A stretch of DNA of 64,000 nt from Comamonas avium (GCF_014836675.1 NZ_JACSQK010000004.1:124001-188000); one strand, 5' to 3'; positions 18,620-27,990 are shown, numbered from the stretch's first letter. The notes: generated by a model from the sequence alone, not told the origin. A program made the numbers and translations.

Positions 18620-19494
18620 GCCGTGGCTTTCAGCATCTGGCTGTGCAGCTGAGACACCGCTTCAGGCAGACGAGGTCCAAATCCCAGCAGCTGGCTCGCC
18701 TCCATCATCACCAGCGCCTTGCGGGCAAAGGCCGGGGTCAACGCCAGTTCTGGCCTGCGCCAAAAAGCATCCACACCACCCAAGGCTTCAATGCCCTGGG
18801 TGCTGTTGACCAGCACATCTGGTGCAGCGGCAGCCATGGCCTCCGCCGTCAGTGGCCGGTAGCCCTCAAACTGCTGCACCACATTCTGGGCCCCCGCCAA
18901 GCTCAGCAAGGCGTGGGCAGCAGTGCCCCGGCCAGCCACCAACGGGGCACCACTGTGCGACAGGATGAACAAAGCCTTGGGTTTGCGCTGAGCCTGTGCC
19001 ACGGTGCTTTGCACCTGTGCCCACTGCGCTTTCAACTGCGTGGCCAATGTTTGGGCCTGCCCCTCACGCCCAGTAATACGGCCCACGGTTTGTACCTTGC
19101 GCAATACTTCTGCAAAGCTATGGTCTGCAGCAATCAATTCCACACGCACCCCTGCCGCCCTGACTTGCTCCAGCACAATGGCCGGCCCTGCCTCGGCGGC
19201 CCCGACGATGGCATCGGGTCGCAGTGAAAGCAGCCCCTCTGCAGACAATTGCCGCAGATATCCCACCTTGGGCGTGCGGTTCGCAGCTTCCGGGTACAGG
19301 CTGGTGGTATCGGTTGCCACCAGCAAAGACTGAGCGCCCAAAGCGTAGACAACTTCAGTGACAGCACCGCCCACGGTAATCAGGCGCTGCACCGGACGCT
19401 GGGCAGACTGTGCCCAGCCTGCGGGCAACGACAGGGCGCTACCTGCACCAGCTGCCAGTGCCAGCCATTGGCGACGAGAGAGTTCTGCAGCCAT
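18616..19494 (-). CDS. hmuT: Periplasmic hemin-binding protein HmuT
   Basis: This 292-aa solute-binding protein delivers heme from the periplasm to HmuUV. The N-terminus MAAELSRRQWLALAAGAGSA contains a twin-arginine-like pattern (SRRQWL) followed by a hydrophobic stretch and an AQS-type cleavage region, so export by Tat or Sec is likely. The body has the cobalamin/Fe-type binding-protein fold: RLITVGGAVTEVVYALGAQ and later AQNVVQQFEGYRPLTAEAM. I chose ATG 19494 because GAGGAGAC lies upstream and a signal peptide follows at once. It begins 10 bp after the hmuS stop. Confidence 0.93.
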   Translation of the reverse strand: MAAELSRRQWLALAAGAGSALSLPAGWAQSAQRPVQRLITVGGAVTEVVYALGAQSLLVATDTTSLYPEAANRTPKVGYLRQLSAEGLLSLRPDAIVGAAEAGPAIVLEQVRAAGVRVELIAADHSFAEVLRKVQTVGRITGREGQAQTLATQLKAQWAQVQSTVAQAQRKPKALFILSHSGAPLVAGRGTAAHALLSLAGAQNVVQQFEGYRPLTAEAMAAAAPDVLVNSTQGIEALGGVDAFWRRPELALTPAFARKALVMMEASQLLGFGPRLPEAVSQLHSQMLKATA

Positions 19495-19504
19495 CACTGT
19501 CTCC

Positions 19505-20587
19505 TCAGGCGCGTGGCAAGTTTTCGGCCAGATCACGCCATGCTGTCAGCTCTGGCTCGCCCGGGTGGCGCACACCAAAGAACATGGCCACCACATCACC
19601 ACTGGCATCAAACAGCTCGACCGAAGTCACAATGCCGTCCGATGTCGGCTTGCGCACCAGCCAGGCACTGGTGATCAGGTCACGGCGCAGATGCAGGCTA
19701 AAGCCAGGATCCAGCACATTGATCCAGTCCGCGCCGCCCGCAGACTGCATGGGCCTGACCTGCTTGACAGGCCCGGAATGAATCTGGATGCACCCCTTGC
19801 TGCCTACAAACACCATGATGGGCAATGCTGTTGCTGCGGACTGCTCCAGCAGGGGTGTCACGGCATTCAGATGCAATGCCTCGCTGTACAGCCCCTGCGT
19901 CAACCGGAAACTTTGCTGGCGCTCACAGCCAAATTTTTTGAGCATGCCAAAGAAGTCGTGTGTGTCCTGCATGGCAGCCCATGCCGTGCGCAGGCCTTCG
20001 GCGTCCATGCTGCTGTCATCAGCAACCGCCGCCGGGGCGGCGGCTGGCACGAACTGGTAATCCGCCCGCGCATCCACAAAGCGGGTGACTACGGCCTCCA
20101 GTGCCTGCAGGTTGGTGGCCTCGCGTGCATAAATTTTATGTACCGCCACACCGTGCTTGTTAAAAAACTGCAGGCTGCGCATCACCTTGCCATCACGCCC
20201 AGTCTCGGTCACGTAAAAACCAGCGTGCCACTGGAAAAAGAAAATACGCAGATCAATGTCATCGTTGTTGCACAGAGCAACCTGGCCTTCGCGGCTGAAG
20301 CCTTTGTAGACCCCATCTTTTTCGTGCACTACCGATTCATTGCGGGTCAGTGCCATCAAGTCGCCACAAGGCTCCAGCGCCGACAAAATTTCAAACCACT
20401 CTGGCTTGAGCGCCTGGGCTTTCAGCGGCTGCTCATGCTGGCCCACATGGGCGGCTATCACAGCGCCTTCGCTCGAGCCGATGGCTTGGGCTGCATCTTT
20501 GGCGCGCAAGCCATTGGCACGTGCCTGAACAAAAGCACAACGGATGGCTGCGTGATCAGCCAAAGAAGAATCAATCATGGCGTTCAT
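19505..20587 (-). CDS. hmuS: Hemin-degrading factor HmuS
   Basis: HmuS/ChuS/HemS proteins take heme in the cytoplasm and either traffic or break it down to release iron. The 360-aa protein has the two repeated halves typical of the family, including VMALTRNESVVHEKDGVY and the second-half VFVGSKGCIQIHSGPV, where the His probably ligates heme. ATG 20587 (MNAMIDSSLADH) was chosen because AGGAG lies 8 bp upstream; the frame runs to 20665 without similarity. It follows hmuR after 81 bp that contain a strong hairpin, and is tightly linked to hmuT. Confidence 0.94.
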   Translation of the reverse strand: MNAMIDSSLADHAAIRCAFVQARANGLRAKDAAQAIGSSEGAVIAAHVGQHEQPLKAQALKPEWFEILSALEPCGDLMALTRNESVVHEKDGVYKGFSREGQVALCNNDDIDLRIFFFQWHAGFYVTETGRDGKVMRSLQFFNKHGVAVHKIYAREATNLQALEAVVTRFVDARADYQFVPAAAPAAVADDSSMDAEGLRTAWAAMQDTHDFFGMLKKFGCERQQSFRLTQGLYSEALHLNAVTPLLEQSAATALPIMVFVGSKGCIQIHSGPVKQVRPMQSAGGADWINVLDPGFSLHLRRDLITSAWLVRKPTSDGIVTSVELFDASGDVVAMFFGVRHPGEPELTAWRDLAENLPRA

Positions 20588-20613
20588 TGCGTAGCTCCTG
20601 ATTAGAAAATAAA

Positions 20614-20657
20614 GCAAACAAAAAGCGCTCGCACTCAGTGGCTGAGAGCGAGCGCTT
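20614..20657 (-). terminator. Intercistronic hairpin with T tract between hmuR and hmuS
   Basis: Arms AAGCGCTCGC and GCGAGCGCTT enclose a second stem CTCAG/CTGAG with a 3-nt loop (20623-20657). Read on the minus strand, the hairpin is followed by TTTTTGTTTG. This is an intrinsic-terminator shape inside an operon, suiting partial termination or 3' protection of the hmuR message. Confidence 0.75.
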
Positions 20658-20668
20658 GGGCACACACC

Positions 20669-22852
20669 TTAGAAATCCAGCACCATCGAGACGCGTACGT
20701 TGCGCCCTGGCTGGCTGTAGGCATCAATCGCAGCGCGCTCAGCCGCAGCTGTCACACCACGCACATCCGACCAGTTCCAGTACTTTTTGTCGGTCAGGTT
20801 GTACAGCCCCACGTTCAGGCGCAAGTCTTTGCGCAGCGCCACCTGTGCGGTCCAGTCCAGCACGGTGTAGGAGGGGCTCAGGAACAGGCTGCGCGAGCCT
20901 GTGGGTAAATCGCTCTTCTTTTTGCCTGCACTGTGGCTGGCAGCCAGCTCCCAGCGCCAGTTGGCTGCCTGCTGGCCCACGCCCAGCTTCAACTGGTGCG
21001 GGGCAATGCTTTCCAGGCCGCTGCCATCCTCGCCCGTACCCTTGGTGTAGCCATAGCCGCCATGCACCTGCCACACACCGCCCCAGGACTGGCCCACTTG
21101 GGCCTTGCCTTTGAGCTCAAACCCTTTGATGGTGGCTTTGGCCTGGTTGCGCGATTGCTGCAGGGTCACGGCCGGATTGCTGGGCAGCGTGCCGGCATCG
21201 GCGTAGCGCTCGATGAAGTTGCGATAGCGACCATAGAAAGCCGAGGCCTCCCACTGGAAGAGGCCCTCTGCATCGCGCAGGCCCAGCTCAAAGTTGTTGC
21301 TGGTCTCAGCCTTCAGATTGGGGTTGGGCAGGATGTAGTAGCCATAAAACGGCGTGATGTTGCCGAAGTAATTGTTCATCTCCCCTGACGACGGAGCACG
21401 GAAGCCACGCTGGTAATTGGCAAAGGCCTGCACCCCGCCCCCCAGCTTCAATTGCGTACCCAACTGAGGCAGCCACGCGCTGAAACGCTTGCTGGCCAGC
21501 GTGGCACCCGATGCTCCGGTGTTGATGCTGCCAGCATCCGGGTCTATCTTGACCGACTCATAGCGCAGGCCTGGCTTGACCATCCAGTCATCCCATTCGA
21601 TGCGATCCTCTACAAAAACGCCCCATCGTGTCGTGCGGCTGTCCGGGCCTTTGGGCACCGAAGTCGTCACACCCGCATCTGTTGACAGACTGCTGGTTTC
21701 GTTGTCCATGCGCGCCATATCCATGCCGTACTGCAGGTGGTGCATGCCCAGCGCCTTATAGGCCTGTACCCCCGCTTGCAGCATGCTCTCGTCGTAGGCA
21801 TGGTCGCGCACGCGCATGCGGTTGGCGGTGGTGGTATCCAGCGCAAGCAGTTGCCGGTTGCTGCTGTCCTGCCAGGCCAGATAGGTGCGTAGCGCATCGG
21901 CGGCTGGAGCGTTCAGCGCAAAATCCGAGCGCAAAGAAACACGCGTGCGGCGGCTGTCCGTAGACTCAGTGTGCGACCGGGTCGTGCCGTTGTTGAAGTC
22001 GTGCAAGTTATTGATATCGGTGTCCTGGCGGCGATGCTCCACCGTGAACACATGGGTCTGACTGCCATCGGGCTTGAACACCAGCTTGGCCAGCGCCGAG
22101 CTGCGCTGGCTGTCTTCTGGGTTGGCCTTGGTACGGGTCAGCCCAGTGCCCCCTACCTTGCCCATGGTTCTGACTTCGTCACTCCAGTCGCCATTGAGTG
22201 CAACCAGCCACTGCAACTGCTCTGAAGCCTTGCCCGCCAGCGCCAGCCCCAGCGTACGCCCCTGGTTTTCGCTGCGCCAGCCCAGCAGGGCGCGGCCTGC
22301 AAAATCTTTGCTGCCACCCAGCAAGTCATAGGGCGACAAGGTGCGCATATTCACCACGCCTGCAATGCCGCCTGCTGGAAAACTGACATCGCTGGCGCCT
22401 TTATGCACCTCAATGCCAGCCAGCGTCAGCGGGTCGACATAGTCGCGCCCAAAGCTGTGGCTGTTCATGAAACTATCGGATTCGGGCTGAGGAATGCCGT
22501 CCACCAGGGTCTGCACACGGTTGCCGCCCAGACCACGGATTTCAAATCCTGTGTTGCCTTCACGCCCTGCCGTGCCACCGATGCCCGAGCCGCGGCGCGC
22601 CGCACGAGGCACTTCCACATTGATCATGTCGCGAACTGCGTCGCGAATATCCAGGATTTGTTTGCGCTCAATGTCCTCTTTGGTTACCACCTCCGTGGCG
22701 TAAGGGACAAGGGCAGGATCCAGTGCTTCCTGTGCCTCTTGCACCGTCACCGACGGCAAGACGGGATCAGCAGCATGGGCAGTAAACGACCACAGACAAG
22801 CCAACATGGCAGCCGCAGCCACAGGGCGCACCCCCACAGACATTCGTTGCAT
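20669..22852 (-). CDS. hmuR: TonB-dependent heme/hemoglobin receptor HmuR
   Basis: This outer-membrane gated barrel imports heme using energy from TonB. The 727-aa protein has a signal peptide (VRPVAAAAMLACLWSFTAHA), a TonB-box-like VTVQE segment, a plug domain (IRDAVRDMINVEVPRAARRG, FEIRGLGGNRVQTLVDGIPQ) and a 22-strand-type barrel that ends in Phe (RVSMVLDF). The FRAP and NPNL boxes of heme receptors are present (GFRAPSSGEMNNYFG and LPNPNLKAE), but no His lies between them, where HemR/ShuA-type receptors have one. I chose ATG 22852; the longer start at 22903 adds a non-signal-like leader. It is the first gene of the operon and lies behind a Fur-box promoter. Confidence 0.94.
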   Translation of the reverse strand: MQRMSVGVRPVAAAAMLACLWSFTAHAADPVLPSVTVQEAQEALDPALVPYATEVVTKEDIERKQILDIRDAVRDMINVEVPRAARRGSGIGGTAGREGNTGFEIRGLGGNRVQTLVDGIPQPESDSFMNSHSFGRDYVDPLTLAGIEVHKGASDVSFPAGGIAGVVNMRTLSPYDLLGGSKDFAGRALLGWRSENQGRTLGLALAGKASEQLQWLVALNGDWSDEVRTMGKVGGTGLTRTKANPEDSQRSSALAKLVFKPDGSQTHVFTVEHRRQDTDINNLHDFNNGTTRSHTESTDSRRTRVSLRSDFALNAPAADALRTYLAWQDSSNRQLLALDTTTANRMRVRDHAYDESMLQAGVQAYKALGMHHLQYGMDMARMDNETSSLSTDAGVTTSVPKGPDSRTTRWGVFVEDRIEWDDWMVKPGLRYESVKIDPDAGSINTGASGATLASKRFSAWLPQLGTQLKLGGGVQAFANYQRGFRAPSSGEMNNYFGNITPFYGYYILPNPNLKAETSNNFELGLRDAEGLFQWEASAFYGRYRNFIERYADAGTLPSNPAVTLQQSRNQAKATIKGFELKGKAQVGQSWGGVWQVHGGYGYTKGTGEDGSGLESIAPHQLKLGVGQQAANWRWELAASHSAGKKKSDLPTGSRSLFLSPSYTVLDWTAQVALRKDLRLNVGLYNLTDKKYWNWSDVRGVTAAAERAAIDAYSQPGRNVRVSMVLDF

Positions 22853-22935
22853 AACGCGTTCTCGGATAAAAAGTTCGTGACATGGCTGGCGAACCTGGAC
22901 CAAGAACGGTCTGGGGATAGCTTGCAGGATTGAAA

Positions 22936-22964
22936 ATTATATGAGAATAGTTATCATTTGATAA
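22936..22964 (-). promoter_or_regulatory. hmuR promoter
   Basis: On the minus strand TTATCA (22964-22959) and TATAAT (22941-22936) are separated by 17 bp. The perfect -10 box and good spacing make a plausible sigma-70 promoter about 85 bp before the hmuR start. Confidence 0.7.
22941..22958 (-). promoter_or_regulatory. Fur box
   Basis: ATGAGAATAGTTATCATT matches the Fur operator core; on the minus strand about 13 of 19 positions agree with GATAATGATAATCATTATC. It fills the spacer between the -35 and -10 boxes of the hmuR promoter, the ideal place for iron-dependent repression. Confidence 0.85.
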
Positions 22965-23009
22965 GCATCAACATGTAAACCTCATTCCTGGTGCGCAATT
23001 TTCCTTGTG

Positions 23010-24209
23010 CTATTGCGTGGCACCTGCCCCGGCAGCCCTGCCCCAGCGCCGCTGGGCAAACGCACACCACACACACGCGGCGCTGGCCAATACGCCGCCT
23101 ACCCAGCCGATGTGCTGCATGCCCGCATGCAGACTCACCTGGCTACCCAGCAGCGCACCGGCCCCAATGCCGATATTGAAGATGCCGGAAAACAGTGACA
23201 TGCCGACGTCTGTGGCGTCATGCGCCTGCGCCAGCACCTTGGCCTGCAGGGCCAGCACCATGCACATCATGGCGCTGCCCCAGACCAGGCACATTGCATA
23301 CAGCGACATTTCATGCTGGCTGACTGGCAGCAGCAGCAGCAAGCTGGCAGCCATGGCCGCAATCGATACCAGCAAGAACCCTTTGGGAAAACGCGCGCCA
23401 TACACACTGAACAAGACACTGCCAACAATGCCCATGCCGCCAAACAGCAGCAGCACCACGGTGGTCACATGCGCACTCAAGCCTGCCACCACCTGCACAA
23501 AAGGCTCGATATAGCTGTAGACGGTGAACTGCGCCGTCACCACCAAAATCAGCAAGGCATAAATGGCCATCAGCGCAGGGCGGCGCAGCAGCACGGGAAT
23601 GCTGGAAGCAGAGCCTGAATTTTCACTGGGCAGCAAAGGCAGCAGTCTGGACAGCACCAGCATGACCACGACGGCCAGAGCGCCAATGGCCCAAAACGTT
23701 GTGCGCCAGCCCAGCCAGTCGCCCACCACGCGCCCCAGGGGAATGCCCATCACCATGGCCAGCGTCGTGCCCGTGGCCAGCATGCTCAGCGCCTGCGCTT
23801 TCTTGCCCACCGGGGCTATGCGTACCGCCAAAGCCGCCGTGATGGACCAGAACACCGCGTGTGACAGTGCCACGCCAATGCGGCTGGCCATCAGCATCTC
23901 AAAACTGCTCACCATGCCCGAAGCTACATGGCTGACGATGAACAGCGCAAACACGCCCATGAGCAGCCTGCGTCGCTCTATCTTGCGCGTCAGCAGCATC
24001 ATCGGCAGCGAGGCCAGTGCCACCACCCAGGCATAGATGGTCAGCATCAGCCCCACGTGCTCGGTTGGCATGCCAAAGCTGGCACCAATGTCGCTGAGCA
24101 TGCCCACAGGCACAAACTCGCTGGTGTTAAAAATAAAGGCACCCATGGCCAGCGCACTGACGCTCAGCCACGCACGAAAATTAGAAGAAGCAGTATTGGA
24201 AGCAGCCAT
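23010..24209 (-). CDS. sotB: Sugar/arabinose efflux transporter, SotB family
   Basis: A major facilitator superfamily drug:H+ antiporter of about 399 aa with 12 helices. It resembles E. coli SotB (YdeA) closely along its whole length, for example [23 protein letters not shown] start, [48 protein letters not shown] and [19 protein letters not shown]. SotB exports arabinose, IPTG and some other sugars; the natural substrate here is unknown. I prefer ATG 24209; a GTG at 24230 is also possible, and neither has a clear ribosome site. Its 3' end faces the hmuR promoter region. Confidence 0.9.
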   Translation of the reverse strand: MAASNTASSNFRAWLSVSALAMGAFIFNTSEFVPVGMLSDIGASFGMPTEHVGLMLTIYAWVVALASLPMMLLTRKIERRRLLMGVFALFIVSHVASGMVSSFEMLMASRIGVALSHAVFWSITAALAVRIAPVGKKAQALSMLATGTTLAMVMGIPLGRVVGDWLGWRTTFWAIGALAVVVMLVLSRLLPLLPSENSGSASSIPVLLRRPALMAIYALLILVVTAQFTVYSYIEPFVQVVAGLSAHVTTVVLLLFGGMGIVGSVLFSVYGARFPKGFLLVSIAAMAASLLLLLPVSQHEMSLYAMCLVWGSAMMCMVLALQAKVLAQAHDATDVGMSLFSGIFNIGIGAGALLGSQVSLHAGMQHIGWVGGVLASAACVWCAFAQRRWGRAAGAGATQ

Positions 24210-24308
24210 ACCCGAACAAAAAAAGAGCACAGCCTAGTGACTGTGCCCCTGTATTGTTGCCGCGTCTTTCAAAGGGCTGCAGCTGCGCTGCACTTGCCCC
24301 TTTAGCTG

Positions 24309-24971
24309 TCAGTACGCAACTGTGAAACGCTGACGCACGTGCAACTGGCGCTCCAGCGCATCGACCAGCGCTACCGCCAAGTCCTGGACAGAAATATCAC
24401 CCAGCTGCCCATCCTCCTGCATCAACGGAGCATCACTGCCAGTACGGTACTGTCCGGTGCGACCACGCGCCTGGGCTGCAGAGCCTGCGTGAAAGCCCGC
24501 CGCTGGGCTGAGCAGAGTCCAGTCCAGGGTGTCTTCTTTTTGCAATTGCGTGAGCATGTCGCGCGCGGCAGAAGCGCCCGGGTAGATGGCTGCAGGAAAT
24601 TCGGGTGTATCTACCAGCTGCACACCTGGTGCCACATACAGACTGCCCGCACCACCCACCACCAGATAGCGCTTTACACCTGCCGCTTTCACACCCTGCA
24701 CGATGGCCGCTGAGCCACGCATAAAATCGTCGTAAATATTGGGATTGTTCCAGCCCGCGTTGTAGGTGCTGAGCACGGCCTGCGTGCCACGCACCGCCTG
24801 CTGCACGGCGGCTGCGTTCATTACGTCGGCCTGCACCACCTGCACACCCGCCTGTGCGGGCAGCTTGGCTGGATCGCGCACCAGCGCCACCACTTCATGA
24901 CCGCGTTGCACCAGTTCCTGCAAAACAGCAGCACCTACAAAACCTGTCGCTCCAATCAACGCTACTTTCAT
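24309..24971 (-). CDS. NAD(P)-binding Rossmann protein, NmrA/YwnB-like
   Basis: A 220-aa atypical short-chain dehydrogenase/NmrA-like protein. It starts MKVALIGATGFVGAAVLQEL with the GxxGxxG dinucleotide motif, and later has KRYLVVGGAGSLYVAPGVQL and DWTLLSPAAGFHAG, a pattern shared with YwnB/YhfK-type NAD(P)H-binding proteins. No Tyr-x3-Lys catalytic pair is obvious, so it may sense rather than reduce. ATG 24971 has AAGGAG upstream; the frame extends to 25028 without meaning. It is divergent from a LysR regulator 110 bp away, which probably controls it. Confidence 0.85.
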   Translation of the reverse strand: MKVALIGATGFVGAAVLQELVQRGHEVVALVRDPAKLPAQAGVQVVQADVMNAAAVQQAVRGTQAVLSTYNAGWNNPNIYDDFMRGSAAIVQGVKAAGVKRYLVVGGAGSLYVAPGVQLVDTPEFPAAIYPGASAARDMLTQLQKEDTLDWTLLSPAAGFHAGSAAQARGRTGQYRTGSDAPLMQEDGQLGDISVQDLAVALVDALERQLHVRQRFTVAY

Positions 24972-25081
24972 GTCGAAACTCCTTGTATGGGGAAGTAATT
25001 GCTGAAGCTTAAGACGCAATACCGGCAAAAAATCACGCAGTTTTCACCAACACTTTGAAGCTGCACTTCACAATAGAGCGC

Positions 25082-25993
25082 ATGGACGATCTCAAACGCA
25101 TGGCAGTTTTTGCCACCGTCGTGCAGCACGGCTCCATGACTGCGGCTGCACGCAGCCTGGGCATGAGCCCTTCTGCCGTGAGCCAGCACATCCGTCAGCT
25201 GGAGCGTGAAGGCGGCGTCACGCTGCTGCACCGCTCTACCCGGCAGATTTCCCTGACCGATGCAGGCCAGCGCTTTTATGTGCAGTGCGCCACGCTCAGT
25301 GCTGCAGCCGAACGCGCACGCGCCGAACTGGCCGCCGAGCAGCAAGTTCCCAGTGGCGAGCTGCGTCTGGCTGCGCCCGTGGGCTTTGCCCACCATACCG
25401 CCCCGGCGCTGGGAGCCTGGCTGGCGCGTTTTCCGCAACTGCGGCTGCGCTTGCTGCTGGACGATGTGCCCATCGATCTGATTCAGGCGCGTGTCGATCT
25501 GGCCCTGCGCTTTGGCCCGCAGGCCGACTCCAACTGGGTGGCTCGCAAACTGGCCAGCACACCCAACTGGCTGTGCGCTGCCCCTGCATGGATACATGCA
25601 CGCGGTGGAGTTCCTCAGCACCCCGCACACCTGGCGCAAGACACCTGGCTGACGCTGAGCCACCGCGACCAACACCAGCTTGCGCTGATCTGGCAGCATC
25701 TACACAGCGGTGAGCGCTTTACCGTACAAGCCATGCCCCGTGCCTTGAGCAACCACCAAACGGCCGTACAAGCCCTGTGCGAAGCAGGCCTGGGCGTAGC
25801 GGTGCTCTCGGCCATGGATGTCACCGAGAGCGTGCAAAGTGGCCGCCTGGTGCAACTGCTGCCAGAGTGGGACATGGGCCTGCTGGACATCTGGGCCGTC
25901 ACCCCGCAGCGCGATGCGCAACCTGCCAAGGTGCGGCAGGCCATTGAAGAGCTGCAGGCCTACTTTGCCACCCTGCATGGCGTGAACCCATAA
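25082..25993 (+). CDS. LysR-family transcriptional regulator
   Basis: A 303-aa LysR-type regulator. The N-terminal winged helix-turn-helix reads MAVFATVVQHGSMTAAARSLGMSPSAVSQHIRQLE, and the C-terminal effector-binding domain contains LRLAAPVGFAHHTAPAL and DLIQARVDLALRFG. The short-loop pattern after the HTH resembles the subgroup that regulates a divergent reductase. ATG 25082 is the family start. Target: most likely the NAD(P)-binding gene across the 110-bp divergent gap; the inducer is unknown. A terminator follows. Confidence 0.92.
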   Translation: MDDLKRMAVFATVVQHGSMTAAARSLGMSPSAVSQHIRQLEREGGVTLLHRSTRQISLTDAGQRFYVQCATLSAAAERARAELAAEQQVPSGELRLAAPVGFAHHTAPALGAWLARFPQLRLRLLLDDVPIDLIQARVDLALRFGPQADSNWVARKLASTPNWLCAAPAWIHARGGVPQHPAHLAQDTWLTLSHRDQHQLALIWQHLHSGERFTVQAMPRALSNHQTAVQALCEAGLGVAVLSAMDVTESVQSGRLVQLLPEWDMGLLDIWAVTPQRDAQPAKVRQAIEELQAYFATLHGVNP

Positions 25994-26023
25994 AAAAAGC
26001 AGCCCGCCATGGTGCTGCTTTTT
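25994..26023 (+). terminator. Terminator after the LysR gene
   Basis: Stem AAAAAGCAGC (25994-26003) with GCTGCTTTTT (26014-26023) and a 10-nt loop, followed by AT-rich sequence. Palindrome copy C begins 10 bp later. Confidence 0.75.
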
Positions 26024-26032
26024 AAATTTAAT

Positions 26033-26108
26033 AGCTACTAGCGCTTACAGGCTATTGTTTTCAGATACAAAAGTATTTGAAAACAAGTAGCAGCAAGCGC
26101 CAGTAGCT
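26033..26108. repeat. Dispersed intergenic palindrome, copy C (best preserved)
   Basis: Outer arms AGCTACTAGCGCTT (26033-26046) and AAGCGCCAGTAGCT (26095-26108) pair over 14 bp with one mismatch. Inside lies TTTTCAGATA / TATTTGAAAA with a 6-nt loop. It combines the outer boxes seen in copies D-F with the inner stem seen in copies A and B, so it defines the family. It lies between convergent genes. Confidence 0.7.
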
Positions 26109-26116
26109 CTTATTTT

Positions 26117-27280
26117 TTATTCTTCACTGGATTTTTCAGACTTTGCTTCAGGCTTTTCGCCACGTTCGTAAATGGCCGATGCACGGCCCACAATCAGCGA
26201 ATCGAGCCGGCCCACCTTGTCCATGTCGCGGTTCTTGTAGGGCAGCTTGTTGAGCACATAGCGAATGGCATTCAGGCGTGCGCGCTTTTTGCAGTCGCTC
26301 TTGACCACCGTCCACGGTGCATCGGCCGTGTCGGTTTCAAAGAACATGGCTTCTTTGGCGCGGGTGTAGTCCTCCCACTTGTCCAGTGACGCCTGGTCAA
26401 TGGGCGACAGCTTCCACTGCTTGAGCGGATGCGACTCGCGCTCCTTGAAGCGGCGGCGCTGCTCTTTGCGGCTGACGCTGAACCAGAACTTCACCACATG
26501 CACTCCGCTGCTGACCAGCATGCGCTCAAACTGCGGTGCATCCTGCATGAACTGCTTGTACTGCGCGTCGGTGCAAAAACCCATCACGCGCTCCACACCA
26601 GCGCGGTTGTACCAGCTGCGGTCAAACAGCACGATCTCGCCGGCCGTGGGCAGGTGCTGCACATAGCGCTGAAAGTACCACTGCCCCTGCTCGGTGGGAG
26701 ACGGTTTTTCCAGCGCCACCACGCGCGCGCCACGGGGGTTCAAGTGCTCCATGAAACGCTTGATGGTGCCGCCCTTGCCTGCCGCATCACGGCCTTCAAA
26801 AATGATGAGCACGCGCTGGCCCGACTCTTTCACCCAGGCTTGCAGCTTGAGCAGCTCCACCTGCAGTCGGAACTTGTCCTTTTCATAGACCGAGCGGCGC
26901 AGCAAGTTGGCATAGGGGTAGCCGCCGTCCTTCCAGTCCTTGCTCAACTCTTCATCGGGATTGGCTTTGGCCGTGGCCTCGTTGCCCCCCAGCCGGTTGA
27001 GCGCCTTGCGCAGGGCCTTCTGGTCTTCGGGGTCTGAACCCTCGATCAAGGCACGCAGCGCCTTGGCGCGCTCTTTGTCACTGCCCGGCTGGTCCAGCAC
27101 ACTCAGCACCGCCGCTACACGGCTTTTCTGCGCAGCCTGTGTAGCCTGACCTGCTACAAACTTTTCAATGGATTTTTCATCCTTGCCCATTGCAACATCG
27201 CCTGCGCTGGCCTTGCGTGTGCCATGGCCGGCACTACGGACGCTCTTTTTGGTATTGCTGGGGGTGGGCTTATCAGCCAT
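26117..27280 (-). CDS. ppk2: Polyphosphate kinase 2 (PPK2)
   Basis: PPK2 enzymes use polyphosphate to phosphorylate nucleoside mono- or diphosphates (making GTP or ATP). The 387-aa protein has a P-loop fold with Walker A FEGRDAAGKGGTIKRF, Walker B-like FDRSWYNRAGVERVMGF and the lid Arg-rich stretch KEQRRRFKERE. A Lys/Ala-rich N-terminal region of about 120 residues comes before the catalytic domain and includes a repeated helical part (SDKERAKALRALIEGSDPEDQKALRKAL). ATG 27280 has AAGGAG upstream and is preferred to one at 27304. Class assignment (NDP or NMP kinase) cannot be settled by eye. Confidence 0.92.
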   Translation of the reverse strand: MADKPTPSNTKKSVRSAGHGTRKASAGDVAMGKDEKSIEKFVAGQATQAAQKSRVAAVLSVLDQPGSDKERAKALRALIEGSDPEDQKALRKALNRLGGNEATAKANPDEELSKDWKDGGYPYANLLRRSVYEKDKFRLQVELLKLQAWVKESGQRVLIIFEGRDAAGKGGTIKRFMEHLNPRGARVVALEKPSPTEQGQWYFQRYVQHLPTAGEIVLFDRSWYNRAGVERVMGFCTDAQYKQFMQDAPQFERMLVSSGVHVVKFWFSVSRKEQRRRFKERESHPLKQWKLSPIDQASLDKWEDYTRAKEAMFFETDTADAPWTVVKSDCKKRARLNAIRYVLNKLPYKNRDMDKVGRLDSLIVGRASAIYERGEKPEAKSEKSSEE

Positions 27281-27474
27281 GCACGAAAACTCCTTGCCGC
27301 GCACGCCATCCAGGGTGCACAGACTAAAAAAACGTCACTAGGAAACACATAAAGATACCATTGCGCGACAAGCGGGCAGTGCAAGCACCTGACAAGCAAT
27401 GCGGCCCTTTGCACTTGACCTGCACTGCTTTTTCCGTTGAAAGTTGCTCCACCGATCTAGATAAGCCTGCAGTC

Positions 27475-27987
27475 ATGACCACTTGTCGCCACTTCTTCGC
27501 TGCGTTGATCACATGCCTGTACACCGCAGGCATCGCCCATGCCCAGGTCATACGCTGTGTGGATGCCAGCGGACACGTTACCTATACCGATGGCACGTGC
27601 CCCAACAGCAAGCAAGTGCAAGAAATCTTGCCGCCCCTGACCGCACAGGAGCAGGCTCAGCACGAAGCCCAGTACCAGCAAGCGCTGGAACGCAAACGCG
27701 CCGCCCAGCAACTGCAGGCCGAGCGCGAGGCGGCCCAGCAAAAAGCCGATGCCCAACGCGCTGCCGCACTGGCAGCCCAGCGCCCAGTGCCACCCGTGAT
27801 CGTGCAGGTGCCCCCCAGCGACCCCATCACCACCTATGTGCCGCTGTACCCGCCCCGCCCACCGCACATCCGTCCGCCGCACATCCGCCCTCCACCCCCC
27901 ATACGCCCCCAGCCCGACACTGGCAGCTACAACTGCAATGTGTTTCGCTGCTATGACGGCAAAGGCAATACCTGGAGCCGCCCCTGA
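27475..27987 (+). CDS. Secreted DUF4124 protein with Gln/Ala coiled coil and Pro-rich tail
   Basis: The 170-aa product begins with a signal peptide (MTTCRHFFAALITCLYTAGIAHA). The mature part opens with the DUF4124 core QVIRCVDASGHVTYTDGTC, a small beta-fold found in many betaproteobacterial envelope proteins. Then follows an Ala/Gln/Glu/Arg coiled-coil stretch (about residues 60-110), a Pro-rich stretch with the repeat PPHIRPPHIRPP, and a C-terminal Cys pair (YNCNVFRCYDGKGNTW). The start at 27475 was set by the signal peptide. Its function is unknown; location is periplasmic. Confidence 0.8.
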   Translation: MTTCRHFFAALITCLYTAGIAHAQVIRCVDASGHVTYTDGTCPNSKQVQEILPPLTAQEQAQHEAQYQQALERKRAAQQLQAEREAAQQKADAQRAAALAAQRPVPPVIVQVPPSDPITTYVPLYPPRPPHIRPPHIRPPPPIRPQPDTGSYNCNVFRCYDGKGNTWSRP

Positions 27988-27990
27988 TCT

